Shown here: in pieces, positions 32,467 through 41,204 of the stretch | Layout: each line of letters opens with the position of its first letter | Position numbering within the stretch: the stretch's first letter is position 1 | DNA from: Vibrio cyclitrophicus | GTDB lineage: Bacteria > Pseudomonadota > Gammaproteobacteria > Enterobacterales > Vibrionaceae | Assembly: GCA_023206055.1 (NCBI GenBank) | Contig: CP065366.1 | Location: 1,612,001-1,676,000 of the forward strand | Reading direction: 5' to 3' | Length of the DNA stretch: 64,000 bases | The notes under the pieces: generated by a model | Database searches by the model: none | What the model saw: only the letters and a program-made list of their open reading frames with translations | What the model was told of the DNA's origin: nothing | Position numbers and translations under genes: made by a program

Positions 32467-32964
32467 CTAAATAAAATTAAGCTCGAACGGGATGGGTTCG
32501 GTTTTCTGGCTCAACTGGTCGAAGTTTTCCCAGAGCTGTTGATATGAGATATCTAGAGTGGGGTGGCGTTCTTGTGCGGCAATATCAACTAACGGCCTGA
32601 GCACAAATGCGTACTCGGTGATTTCGCCTCTCGGTAGTTCTATACCATCGATAACGCCCACTTGATTACCATAAAGAAGGATGTCGATGTCCATAGTGCG
32701 TGAAGCGTAGGCTTTGGTTTGGCGCTTGCGATCGTTCTCTGATTCGATTTGATGTAGAACCTTAACCAGCTTTGCGACAGTTAGGTCACATTCAAACCCA
32801 ACGACTAGGTTAAGGAAGTTATCCCCTTCGAAACCGACAGGCTCGCAATCGTAGAAATTAGAAATGTGCAGCGGTGCAAAGCGGTCATTCAATGCTTTGA
32901 GAGATTGTGAGATGTGGTGTTCGCGGTTAATGTTGCTTCCGATGCTGACGTAGACGTTGGCCAT
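32467..32964 (-). CDS. folK: HPPK-family 6-hydroxymethyl-dihydropterin pyrophosphokinase
   Basis: HPPK of 165 residues, which transfers pyrophosphate from ATP to 6-hydroxymethyl-7,8-dihydropterin in folate synthesis. Signatures are YVSIGSNI near the N-terminus, EPVGFEGDNFLNLVV, and the Mg-binding RTMDIDILLYG (about 88-98). AAGGAAAT precedes the ATG. It starts the folK-folX-folE-folM cluster (96-bp gap to folX). Vibrios normally carry another folK beside panB/pcnB, so this may be a second copy devoted to the pterin cluster; that cannot be checked in this window. Confidence 0.85.
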   Translation of the reverse strand: MANVYVSIGSNINREHHISQSLKALNDRFAPLHISNFYDCEPVGFEGDNFLNLVVGFECDLTVAKLVKVLHQIESENDRKRQTKAYASRTMDIDILLYGNQVGVIDGIELPRGEITEYAFVLRPLVDIAAQERHPTLDISYQQLWENFDQLSQKTEPIPFELNFI

Positions 32965-33302
32965 AGTATTTCCTTTGTGTTTAAAAAACCTATACGTCCA
33001 ACTCGTAATGAAGATCAGCTATGCATCCGATTAAAGGCAACAAGGTAAAAGAAAATCCGGCTTTGCCGCAAATCTTGCCCGTTTTTGAGTTTGGATAAGA
33101 GCGCTTTGGATCTAGAAAGTATCACGAGTAAAAACTCAGCCGATCAAGGTTGAGAGCAAAAACGTGTTTAAAGTCGATCGGGTGAATGCCCGAAATATCT
33201 CAGGATTACAGTATTGGGTAATTCAATTTCTACAACGTTCCATCTTTGATAGTGATAGAATCCCCGCATCAGAATTATCGAGAATCTAGGTATTTATAAA
33301 CA
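32965..33302. other. 338-bp divergent intergenic region
   Basis: Between folK (-) and a small hypothetical gene (+). A short hairpin TCGGG/CCCGA lies at 33178-33193. No regulatory motif or open frame was recognised. Confidence 0.4.
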
Positions 33303-33641
33303 ATGTTTATCCATCACGTTAACGGCATCGACTGGCTGGTGATTACAGCTTTTGAAGAACTAAAACCGATGTTTATCGAAGATGCTGGTCCAATTCCATC
33401 TTACTTCTCGACCGCCAGTGAATTGAGCCTGATCGACCAAGCCAAGCGCAGCTATGGTTTTTTGCCGACACTCCGCGGTGTGGTCACAGACACCGGCACG
33501 TATCAAAGTAAAGATCTCGAAGAAGATTTGAACCCACAGCTTGCGTGTATCGTTGAAGGGCGTGGCCGAGTGTTTATCTACCACGGCGACTACGTGGCTT
33601 TCGTGGATGACGAGCAAACCTTCATTACTCGAATGAATTAA
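33303..33641 (+). CDS. hypothetical protein of 112 residues
   Basis: Soluble protein with mixed strand/helix pattern (HHVNGIDWLVITAFEELKPM, GRVFIYHGDYVAFVDDEQTF). No family recognised. Composition and codon use match the core genes around it, and repeated hairpin copy 5 follows, so it is likely a real, Vibrio-type conserved gene. No start-site choice problem was seen; the ribosome binding site is weak. Confidence 0.55.
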   Translation: MFIHHVNGIDWLVITAFEELKPMFIEDAGPIPSYFSTASELSLIDQAKRSYGFLPTLRGVVTDTGTYQSKDLEEDLNPQLACIVEGRGRVFIYHGDYVAFVDDEQTFITRMN

Positions 33642-33727
33642 ACATTATTCAGTGGATTTAGAGCGGTTAATTGATTAATTAGCTAATGGGTTAATTAGTT
33701 ATGGATAAGCTGCTTTGTAGATAAAAC

Positions 33728-33754
33728 AAGGCCTCGCGTGTGCGAGGCCTTTTT
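33728..33754. terminator. repeated terminator hairpin, copy 5
   Basis: AAGGCCTCGCG with its inverted partner around TG and then T5, identical in the stem-loop core to copy 4 and preceded by the shared flank TAGATAAAAC. Confidence 0.8.
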
Positions 33755-33789
33755 GTCTGTATCGAGCCAGGAGAAAAGCTCTTGAGGTG

Positions 33790-34470
33790 TTACTTTTCCA
33801 AATTGTGCTGAATGATTTTTTCCACCACACCATCCATCGTTCTGCAGCTAATCTCGGGCTTCAAATACAAGGGATGATATTCAATTCCAGTGCGGTCTAT
33901 ATAGGCTGCTTGTAAGCCAGCAGACAATGCACCATGAGTGTCCCAATCGTGAGTAGCCACAAGGCGAAGGTTTTCAACAGGCTCTTTTAAAGTGTCTGCT
34001 GCAAATTTATACACGTCTGAGTTTGGTTTGAAACTGCCTGTTTCTTCAACGGAAATGACGGTGTCGAAATAGTCTTCTAAGCCCGAATTCTTGATTTGAG
34101 AAGTGATTAGGTCGAGGGATGAGTTAGAAAAAGCGACGGTTTTAAAACCGTTGTTACGCAATTTAAGCAAAGACTCTTTGATATCAGTGTGCGGTGGTAG
34201 GGTGGCAAAAGAAGTTAACAAGGCACCTTTGCTTTCCGCCGTTAAATCACACTTGTACCGTTGTGCAATAGCGTCGAGCGCTGCATTGGCTAATTCAGAA
34301 AAAGTAGACTTTACGTTTGTTGCGATGTAAACCGTTGAAGAATGCAAAAGCTTTGAGAACCAAAGCGATAGTGCGTCCTCACTGCCAAATGTCGCTTTAA
34401 ATTTAGGCTGTAATGACTCCAAATTTAAAACCGTTTCGTTTATATCAAACAGTATCACTTCTTTCTTCAT
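33790..34470 (-). CDS. HAD superfamily hydrolase, haloacid dehalogenase type II-like
   Basis: HAD hydrolase of 226 residues. Motif I is LFDINETVL (nucleophile Asp at about 8, in the DxNET form common to the haloacid dehalogenase type II group), motif II is FSNSSLD (about 114-120), motif III Lys lies in SFKPNSDVY, and motif IV is represented by THDWDTHGA. An alpha-helical cap is inserted between motifs I and II. Substrate unknown; many relatives are small-phosphate phosphatases rather than dehalogenases. Single gene. Confidence 0.8.
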   Translation of the reverse strand: MKKEVILFDINETVLNLESLQPKFKATFGSEDALSLWFSKLLHSSTVYIATNVKSTFSELANAALDAIAQRYKCDLTAESKGALLTSFATLPPHTDIKESLLKLRNNGFKTVAFSNSSLDLITSQIKNSGLEDYFDTVISVEETGSFKPNSDVYKFAADTLKEPVENLRLVATHDWDTHGALSAGLQAAYIDRTGIEYHPLYLKPEISCRTMDGVVEKIIQHNLEK

Positions 34471-34672
34471 GCCAAGAACCCAGACTTAATTGAATTTCGT
34501 ACTCACATAATCCGCTCAGGTGATGCAGTTTTCAACCTCGATTTAAGTCACTTAAGCTTTGCTCTCTAATTAGAAAAGAGGGTTGGAATGAGTCATCGAT
34601 GAACACGTCACTCAAATCTGGCGTTGCTTACTGAGTTGCAGGCAACGCCAAATCTGAAATGATTTATTTAGC

Positions 34673-35476
34673 TTAATTTGCAGCTTCTATGGTGCCTTTG
34701 AAAGTGCTGTCTAAAAAGTCATTGATCTCTTGTGAGTGGTAAATTGAGATGATCTTTTTATACGTTTCATTGTTTTTGTCTTCTTCTCGCGCTGCCACAA
34801 CCATCACAGCTAAAGGTGCGTCTTTTTTCTCTAAGTAAATGCCTTGTTTCTTAGGATCGAGTCCAGCCGACATGACATAGTTCATGGTGATTGCTGCTGC
34901 ATCTACATCGTCAAGAGAGCGGGGTAGCTGAGCGGCATCCACTTCAACAAATCGAATGTTCTTCGGGTTATCAACAATATCGTTTAATGAAGCGTTGAAA
35001 CCAGCGTTGTCTTTTAATGAAATCAGCCCAGCATCTTCAAGTAGTAACAGTCCGCGCCCGCCATTCGTTGGGTCGTTTGGAATCGCGATTCGTGCGTTAT
35101 CTGGGATAGAGTCAAGCGAAGTGTACTTGTTCGAGTAAATGCCCATACGCATCAAAATTGAGCGTCCGATAGAAACTAACTGGCTATCGTGATTGGCATT
35201 AAAGTTATCGAGAAATGGCTGATGCTGGTAACTGTTCAGTTGGATACTTCCATCGTCCAGTGCTGCGTTAGGGGTGATGTAATCTGAGAATTCGACGAGT
35301 TCAATGTTAATCCCTTGCTTTGCTGCTTCCTTAGCGACTGCCTGTACAACTTGTGCATGTGGGCCAACTGTCGCCCCAATCTTGATGATAGCCTCGTCTT
35401 TTTTCCCACATCCTGTCACGCCGAATACGAATGCTAATGCCAATAGGGATGCGGTGATTTTTTTGTAGCGGTTCAT
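34673..35476 (-). CDS. MetQ/NlpA-family lipoprotein (methionine-type ABC substrate-binding protein)
   Basis: Lipoprotein of 267 residues with lipobox VTGC (Cys23) after a normal signal peptide. The body matches the NlpA/MetQ family: IKIGATVGPHAQVVQAVAKE, the DGSIQLNSYQHQPFL segment and PNDPTNGGRGLLLLEDAGLI. MetQ binds D/L-methionine for the MetNI transporter. No metN or metI lies beside it, so this is an orphan binding protein. Three tandem MetJ boxes stand in its promoter (35501-35524), which supports control by methionine. Confidence 0.8.
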   Translation of the reverse strand: MNRYKKITASLLALAFVFGVTGCGKKDEAIIKIGATVGPHAQVVQAVAKEAAKQGINIELVEFSDYITPNAALDDGSIQLNSYQHQPFLDNFNANHDSQLVSIGRSILMRMGIYSNKYTSLDSIPDNARIAIPNDPTNGGRGLLLLEDAGLISLKDNAGFNASLNDIVDNPKNIRFVEVDAAQLPRSLDDVDAAAITMNYVMSAGLDPKKQGIYLEKKDAPLAVMVVAAREEDKNNETYKKIISIYHSQEINDFLDSTFKGTIEAAN

Positions 35477-35500
35477 AATAACTCCATTTAATTAACCAAA

Positions 35501-35524
35501 AGACGTTTAGGTGTCTGGATGTCT
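35501..35524. promoter_or_regulatory. three tandem MetJ boxes
   Basis: AGACGTTT, AGGTGTCT and GGATGTCT lie end to end, matching the 8-bp met box AGACGTCT at 7, 6 and 6 positions. They start 25 bp upstream of the MetQ-like gene. Confidence 0.65.
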
Positions 35525-35589
35525 ATACTATCTATTTATAAAGTTGGGTCAATAGGTTTGTTAGAAGCAAAGTTAGATAGCGAAAACAA

Positions 35590-35614
35590 AAGGCCTCGCA
35601 TGTACGAGGCCTTT
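35590..35614 (-). terminator. repeated terminator hairpin, copy 6
   Basis: AAGGCCTCG and CGAGGCCTT around CATGTA. The T-run is on the minus strand, so it serves the dienelactone hydrolase gene, unlike most other copies. Confidence 0.7.
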
Positions 35615-35685
35615 GGGGTTTTGTTGAGTAAGGAATAGGGCAGTCACTCGGAATTTAAAGAAAACGAGTTAGGTTAAGCTGCCTG

Positions 35686-36594
35686 TTAAGAAAGCTTTTG
35701 ATTAAAGAACTCAAGTGTACGTTTCCAAGCTAACTCTGCTTCTTCTTCAGCATAGCGACCTGTTGAATCGTTATGGAAGCCATGGTTCACGCCGTCATAG
35801 ATGTAAGCTGTGTAGTCTGCTTCGTTCGCTTTGAGTTCAGCTTCATAGTCTGGCCAAGTCGCGTTCACACGTTTATCGATTCCAGCGAATTGGATCAGTA
35901 ATGGCCCTTTAACGTTCTTTCTTAAATCAGGGGCGGCAGGAGTACCATAAAAGGGAACGCCCGCGTCCAGTTGCTCTGGCATGACAGCTGCTAACATATT
36001 CACGATGTAGCCACCAAAGCAAAAACCGACTGCGCCTAGCTTACCGGTGCTTTTTTCATGAGATTTCAAAAAGTTTGCAGCGGCGATAAAGTCTTCTTCG
36101 ATTTTCTCTTTGGATAATGACTTTTGCATTGCTCGACCTTCATCATCATTACCTGGATACCCGCCAAGCGAATAGAGTGCATCAGGTGCAAACGCAATAA
36201 ACCCAGCGGCCGCGAGTCGTCTTGCCACATCCTTAACGTATGGATTTAAGCCTCTATTTTCATGAATGACCAATACAACAGGTGCATTACCCTCTAACTC
36301 TTTGGGTACCACCAAGTAACCATAGCCTTCGCCGTGTCCTTTAGGCGAAGGAAACTTCTCGTAGGTTGCTTTGATGGAAGGATCATTGAAAGAGACTTGC
36401 TCTGCCTGCGCATAATTAGGAATCAATGCAGAAGTTAATGTTGTCATGGTTAAACCAAGTACAGCCAACCCGGATAGGCGAGCCATAAATTCCCTGCGAT
36501 CAATCAGACCGTGTGCATATTCGTCATACCAATCAAATGCTTCTTGGGGGATAGATCGAGTTGGATCTGATTGAGATTCGGTACTTTTATTCAT
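35686..36594 (-). CDS. dienelactone hydrolase family protein, probable Tat export
   Basis: Alpha/beta hydrolase of 302 residues, similar in layout to E. coli YghX. The triad is visible: nucleophile Cys in GFCFGGY (about 190-196), Asp in GIDKRVN and His in NHGFHN near the C-terminus. A hydrophobic segment preceded by IDRREFMARL gives a twin-arginine-like signal, though 30 residues precede it. The start at 36594 (AAGGAAAAG before it) is preferred to the open frame up to 36702. The AsnC/Lrp-type gene lies upstream on the same strand. Natural substrate unknown. Confidence 0.8.
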   Translation of the reverse strand: MNKSTESQSDPTRSIPQEAFDWYDEYAHGLIDRREFMARLSGLAVLGLTMTTLTSALIPNYAQAEQVSFNDPSIKATYEKFPSPKGHGEGYGYLVVPKELEGNAPVVLVIHENRGLNPYVKDVARRLAAAGFIAFAPDALYSLGGYPGNDDEGRAMQKSLSKEKIEEDFIAAANFLKSHEKSTGKLGAVGFCFGGYIVNMLAAVMPEQLDAGVPFYGTPAAPDLRKNVKGPLLIQFAGIDKRVNATWPDYEAELKANEADYTAYIYDGVNHGFHNDSTGRYAEEEAELAWKRTLEFFNQKLS

Positions 36595-36780
36595 AACTTT
36601 TCCTTGTTGCGAGTTGTTTGACCAATCAACTATAGTGGAAATTTCAACATATTTGAACGATCGCTCAATATCTTTTCGGCTATTTGTTATATCAAAGTAC
36701 AAAAATTAGATGACAGTCAGATAAAACGGTTGGCGTAGGTCAGCGCTTGGGTCTCATAGCACCGAAGTAACAGCGCCCAT

Positions 36781-37236
36781 TCACCTCACGGGCAACTTGG
36801 TCTTTGTTTTTACCTGACCGAAGGCGAAGCTGGATTCAATCGAAGCTATATTGGGTAGGCGAGTTAGTTGCTTGCGGATAAACTGCTCGTAGCTTTTGAG
36901 CGATTCACTGACCACGTGCAATAGGTAGTCGTGGTTACCTGTCATCAAAAAACACTCCAATACTTCATCTATCACTTCAATATGCTGCTCGAAGTCTCGC
37001 ATGTTATCTTCCGTCGGCTTTTCAAGCTTCACCAACACAAATACATTCACAGGTAAGCCACACGCCTCTTGGTCAACACTGGCGTGATAGCCACGTATAA
37101 TCCCTTGTTTCTCCAGTGCTCGAACTCGACGCAAGCAAGGAGAGGGCGACAGCGATACTCTATCGGTTTGGAAGATCCTCGAATGTTCATCGCTCATGTT
37201 ATCGAGGCGGCCAAATTGTCGATTGACCGCAAACAC
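36781..37236 (-). CDS. Lrp/AsnC family regulator with divergent N-terminus
   Basis: Protein of 151 residues. From residue 29 it is a clear Lrp/AsnC protein: recognition helix LSPSPCLRRVRALEKQGII, RGYHASVDQEACG, and the RAM/effector domain (VLECFLMTGNHDYLLHVVSE). The first 28 residues, where helices 1 and 2 of the winged helix should be, fit the family poorly (the usual LDxIDxxIL is absent), and the start is a GTG with only GAGAAG before it. In another frame just upstream, KLDEKS followed by leucines looks more family-like. A frameshift that damaged the first helices, or a sequencing error, is possible. Confidence 0.65.
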   Translation of the reverse strand: MFAVNRQFGRLDNMSDEHSRIFQTDRVSLSPSPCLRRVRALEKQGIIRGYHASVDQEACGLPVNVFVLVKLEKPTEDNMRDFEQHIEVIDEVLECFLMTGNHDYLLHVVSESLKSYEQFIRKQLTRLPNIASIESSFAFGQVKTKTKLPVR

Positions 37237-37492
37237 GCAGACTTCTCATCGAGCTTCCCTAGTGGTGACAATATCGATGAAATCTATATGCAAACTTATA
37301 TGGATGTACACCAGAGGTTGTGAAGAGTTTGCCGAAGTTTAGTCAACTTACGCAGTAACTCTGGTTAGTAAGGAAATCTGGTCAGTCAGTTAAAAGGCAG
37401 TAAATAAAAAAGCACCCTGCTGACTCAATAGTCGGTAGGGTGCCTTTCGATATATAGAACCTAGTGACCATATTGGTTTACCAAGTCACTTG

Positions 37493-37735
37493 TTATTTAG
37501 GCTGGTGGCCAGTCTTCTTCGCAAGTTCTTGCATAGCCTCGGCAAACGTTGTTGTTCCGCCCTTCGCTTTAACCTGAACCACCTTATATCCTTGGCTTTC
37601 CAGTGCTTGGCGCTCTGCTAAAACCGCTTTATCCTCAGGTTGACTGCCTTGCACAGGCTGATGAATGTAACACCCTTCAAGTTGACCATCTTCGACCAGT
37701 TGGTGGTGTTTCAGTGCATTGATATCAAAATTCAT
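37493..37735 (-). CDS. small hypothetical protein of 80 residues
   Basis: Soluble, mixed alpha/beta protein (GYKVVQVKAKGGTTTFAEAM, QELAKKTG). No family recognised. The ATG at 37735 gives a normal start; the frame continues to 37789 but adds a Cys/Arg-rich stretch with no ribosome binding site. Single gene. Confidence 0.5.
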   Translation of the reverse strand: MNFDINALKHHQLVEDGQLEGCYIHQPVQGSQPEDKAVLAERQALESQGYKVVQVKAKGGTTTFAEAMQELAKKTGHQPK

Positions 37736-37881
37736 AGTCAGTCTTTTCGCTTTAAATGGAGAGTCTCTGTGGCAAAGGCCGCAAGTCATTATAATTTTAT
37801 GGTTTGTACAATAGGCATTTTAACTATAAGAAGCTAGTGCAAATTCAGTAATCCAATGGAATGCAGTAGGGTTCTTCTTAC

Positions 37882-39198
37882 TTATTCGTTCTTTAAGAAC
37901 CCTAAATCTTGGACTGAAAAATTGACTAAGTTTGGAAAAATATAATCCATTGCATTGTTATTGCTAACCCCCATCCATTTCGCAATAGTTGCACCAATTT
38001 GTTCAACGGAAGTGGTCGGAATCATTCGCCCTTTATTGAAATCATTCTCTCCATCTAAGATTAACGATGGCCATTGTCCGTACAATTGTCCTCCGTTGAG
38101 TGCACCACCCATCACGAAGTGATTGCTTGCCCAACCATGGTCGGTACCTGTGCCATTACTGGCTAATCGTCGTCCAAAATCAGACATGGTCATCGTCGTC
38201 ACTTTATCACCCAACCCTGATGTTTCCATTGACTGATTGAACGCTGCAAGTGATTGGCTTAAAACTGTCATTAACTCAGCATGGTCACTTAATTGGTTAG
38301 CGTGGGTGTCAAACCCACCGAAGCCAACAAAATACACTTGTCTTTGATGGCCTAACTGATCACTCGACTTAATCAACCGTGCTACCGTATGAAGTTGCTG
38401 ACTCAAAGAGCTATCGGGGAAATGCCCCTCTTCTGGTACCGAATCGATAGCTGTTGCCAGTGTATCTCGTATTGAAATCGAATCCCCTTTCACACGATCA
38501 AACTCTCTTCCAAATGCTGTTAAGGGAGATAAGCTCATCACCTGGTCAAAACTCTTACGACGCTGAGTATTGTTAATCGCATTTACTTGAGGTAGTGACG
38601 ATGCATTGATGAGATTAGCACTATGCATGCTGCTATTGAGTAGCTGACTATACCCATTAAGACTGAAAGTTGGGCTAATCTCATCTGCAGCACTGCTAAG
38701 TACGTCCATCATTCGTCCTGCCCAACCGAGCGTAGTAGTACTGCCAGACCAACCGCGTTGCCACTCCGTTTGTTGTGAATTATGGGAAAATAAAAAAGGT
38801 GGCATTAAGTGGGTACCACTCTCTAAACCTTCTTTTGTAGAAGGCTCAATCAAGACTCCGCTATTTGCAATTGGAACCATTTTGCCATTGTTAATCAGGT
38901 TTTGAGCATCAATCATTGATGGATGTAAGCCCAATGTCAGATCTGATCCGGTATTCAGGGCCAAAGGCAACAATGAGGCTTGTGGGATGGCGATATCTGG
39001 ACGAGCAGTTGTATATTCATCGTAGTGTGCATTATTGTAAGGCACCACCATGTTAAAACCATCATTGCCGCCAAACAGAAACACACAAACCAGTGCTTTG
39101 TAGTCATTGTTTGGCAACGCGTGTGCTGAGCCAGTTCCCATCATCGAGACAATGGGAGTTGAGGCCATAGCTGCTAACAGTTGACGACGTGAAATCAT
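37882..39198 (-). CDS. DUF1501 family protein, Tat-exported
   Basis: Protein of 438 residues with a twin-arginine signal (ISRRQLLAAMASTPI) and the DUF1501 body: VCVFLFGGNDGFNMVVPYNN, FDTHANQLSDHAELM, and TMSDFGRRLASNGTGTDHGW, a sulfatase/alkaline phosphatase-like metal-site pattern. It overlaps the upstream DUF1800 gene by 4 bp. The two families almost always occur together in bacteria that secrete them; the joint function is not established. Confidence 0.9.
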   Translation of the reverse strand: MISRRQLLAAMASTPIVSMMGTGSAHALPNNDYKALVCVFLFGGNDGFNMVVPYNNAHYDEYTTARPDIAIPQASLLPLALNTGSDLTLGLHPSMIDAQNLINNGKMVPIANSGVLIEPSTKEGLESGTHLMPPFLFSHNSQQTEWQRGWSGSTTTLGWAGRMMDVLSSAADEISPTFSLNGYSQLLNSSMHSANLINASSLPQVNAINNTQRRKSFDQVMSLSPLTAFGREFDRVKGDSISIRDTLATAIDSVPEEGHFPDSSLSQQLHTVARLIKSSDQLGHQRQVYFVGFGGFDTHANQLSDHAELMTVLSQSLAAFNQSMETSGLGDKVTTMTMSDFGRRLASNGTGTDHGWASNHFVMGGALNGGQLYGQWPSLILDGENDFNKGRMIPTTSVEQIGATIAKWMGVSNNNAMDYIFPNLVNFSVQDLGFLKNE

Positions 39199-40850
39199 TC
39201 GGCTAACTCCTCAATATGGAACTCTTGACTGGTCACAACAATATAGAGAGCATTGCGAACCTTTAAACTCTGTTGGGTATCGCGAAGGTCTTCTAATGCT
39301 TCTAGTACGATGGCCTTAAGCGGCTCGCTCATTCTTTGAGAAAGCAGGCGCCTTTCAATCTCTTCGATCAATGCCGGGTGATCATTGGCTAGCATTTCCA
39401 ATGGCGCAGTATTAATGACTATACGATTGGGGTTCTCTTCGCCGTCGTAATTCGTTCTGCCTGTGGCTGACCAAAGTTGATTATTGGTCAGAATGAAATT
39501 ATTCCAACTCAATATTTCAAACTCAGGCGCAACATCGTTCGCCGCAGAGATCTCGCCATTCGGAGCATAATCAGGAGAGAAAAAGTTAAACACACTTGGA
39601 GAACCAAGTGGCGATTGTCCATATGCCCCAAATGTATTAATGGAATTATGGAATCGCCCAGTAGGATCGGCTGATTTGGCTTCTAGTGCACGGAAAAAGT
39701 TAGCCATTGCTACCAATGGCTCTTTCATCTTAACCGGAGAGCGATCTCCACCATTAAGCGCTTCGACATCTGTTAAGATTCCACGGATAACCACTTTAAG
39801 ATCCCCTCGGACTCCTTCGCCGTTGTCAGCGAATAGTGCGCTTACTCGAGCGACGTAAGCTGGGGACGGGTTGGATGTCACCAACCTTTGAATTAGATGT
39901 TTACTGATCAACGGTGCAGTATTTGGGTGGTTAAGCAACATATCCATCGCTTGCGCCATATCTTGCTCTGCGGTTTGTCCTTGTACAAAGATCTCATCCA
40001 TCACGACCTTTTGCTCATCGTCATGATAATCAGGGTAAGCGATCATTGGCAAAAACCAATTGCCGTCTTTAGAGCCCCATGATGGATTGTTTTTTTCAGC
40101 AATGTGCCAGCCAGTAAACACACGCGCGAGGTTTTCAATATCATCTTGAGAATAAGTTGGAATCAGTTGTCCTTGAGTATCCAGTTTATCGCTGCCGTCT
40201 TGGTTCAATTCATAAAGGCCGATGCTAAATAATTGCATCACTTCACGTGCATAGTTCTCATCTGGGTAGCGATTGCGGTCTGGGTCAGCCTTTTGATTGG
40301 CCATCATTGATAGGTAATCCCCCATCGCAGGGTGAAGCGTCACTGATTCAATAAGGTCTCGATAATTGCCAAAAGCATGTGTGATAAGCATGTCGTAGTA
40401 GTTGGCCATTTCTAGTGCACGACCATTCAGGCTTGCGCCATAGCGTGAAATTACGAAAATTTCACTTAACGCAAAGGCGACACGCTGTCGCAGTTGATCC
40501 GGAGCATTCAAACTGACATCCCACCATACGGCCACACGATCCGATTGATTGTAGCTGTCTGCATCACCAACCAACGGATACTCTTTTAGGCGCGTAAAAT
40601 GCAAACTCGGGGGCAAAGAAAACTGCCTATCTAACCAAGCTTCATAGCCAATATTGGCCAACTCTTGATAGGACCCAGGCTCAGGACCAAATGTGGAACG
40701 ATAGAGAAGATCGTATCGTTGATCTTGTGTTAGGTAGTTCGGTTCGGGAGTCGTGCCGCCTCCCGAATCGCCATCACCGCCACCACATGCAGATAGCAGT
40801 GATAAACTTACGAAGCATAAACTCAATTTGAAGCGATGACGCTTTAGCAT
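39195..40850 (-). CDS. DUF1800 family lipoprotein
   Basis: Protein of 551 residues with a lipoprotein signal (lipobox LLSAC, then Gly/Asp-rich linker). DUF1800 signatures: LLYRSTFGPEPGSYQELANI, YARELMQLFSIGL-type helix (NYAREVMQLFSIGLYELNQD), FTGWHI, and FFSPDYAPNGE. Start at 40850 preferred over the open frame to 40898, which lacks the signal. Translationally coupled to the DUF1501 gene by an ATGA overlap. Function unknown; both proteins are exported. Confidence 0.88.
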   Translation of the reverse strand: MLKRHRFKLSLCFVSLSLLSACGGGDGDSGGGTTPEPNYLTQDQRYDLLYRSTFGPEPGSYQELANIGYEAWLDRQFSLPPSLHFTRLKEYPLVGDADSYNQSDRVAVWWDVSLNAPDQLRQRVAFALSEIFVISRYGASLNGRALEMANYYDMLITHAFGNYRDLIESVTLHPAMGDYLSMMANQKADPDRNRYPDENYAREVMQLFSIGLYELNQDGSDKLDTQGQLIPTYSQDDIENLARVFTGWHIAEKNNPSWGSKDGNWFLPMIAYPDYHDDEQKVVMDEIFVQGQTAEQDMAQAMDMLLNHPNTAPLISKHLIQRLVTSNPSPAYVARVSALFADNGEGVRGDLKVVIRGILTDVEALNGGDRSPVKMKEPLVAMANFFRALEAKSADPTGRFHNSINTFGAYGQSPLGSPSVFNFFSPDYAPNGEISAANDVAPEFEILSWNNFILTNNQLWSATGRTNYDGEENPNRIVINTAPLEMLANDHPALIEEIERRLLSQRMSEPLKAIVLEALEDLRDTQQSLKVRNALYIVVTSQEFHIEELAE

Positions 40851-41204
40851 AGGAAACAACTCAGATACCTTAATTCCGCACGTAATTTGGCCGCACACTA
40901 GCGAAGATCATTACGTACGGCAATTAAGCCTGATACAAACTGTGCGACGGGTTCATAATTGACAATGAGTCATCAGAATAAATCAAGATAAACCACGAAA
41001 TACGAGACTTACCTAGCCTATAAAATAGAAAAGTCCTGAACGATGCATTGACCTTTAGCGTATCAAACGCGAGTTGATACATAGCGTCAGAATAACCAGC
41101 TTGCGCAGAATGGGTAAGTGGCGGGAAGTTCTAGAGTTGCTTTTAAGGGATGACGCCAACATGCTTTTCTATGGAAGAATATTTACACAGTTTTACTGCT
41201 CTGG
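40851..41204. other. 354-bp intergenic region
   Basis: Between the DUF1800 gene and the diguanylate cyclase, both minus strand. A 7-bp inverted repeat GTATCAA/TTGATAC lies at 41060-41080. No terminator with a T-run, promoter or open frame was recognised. Confidence 0.4.
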
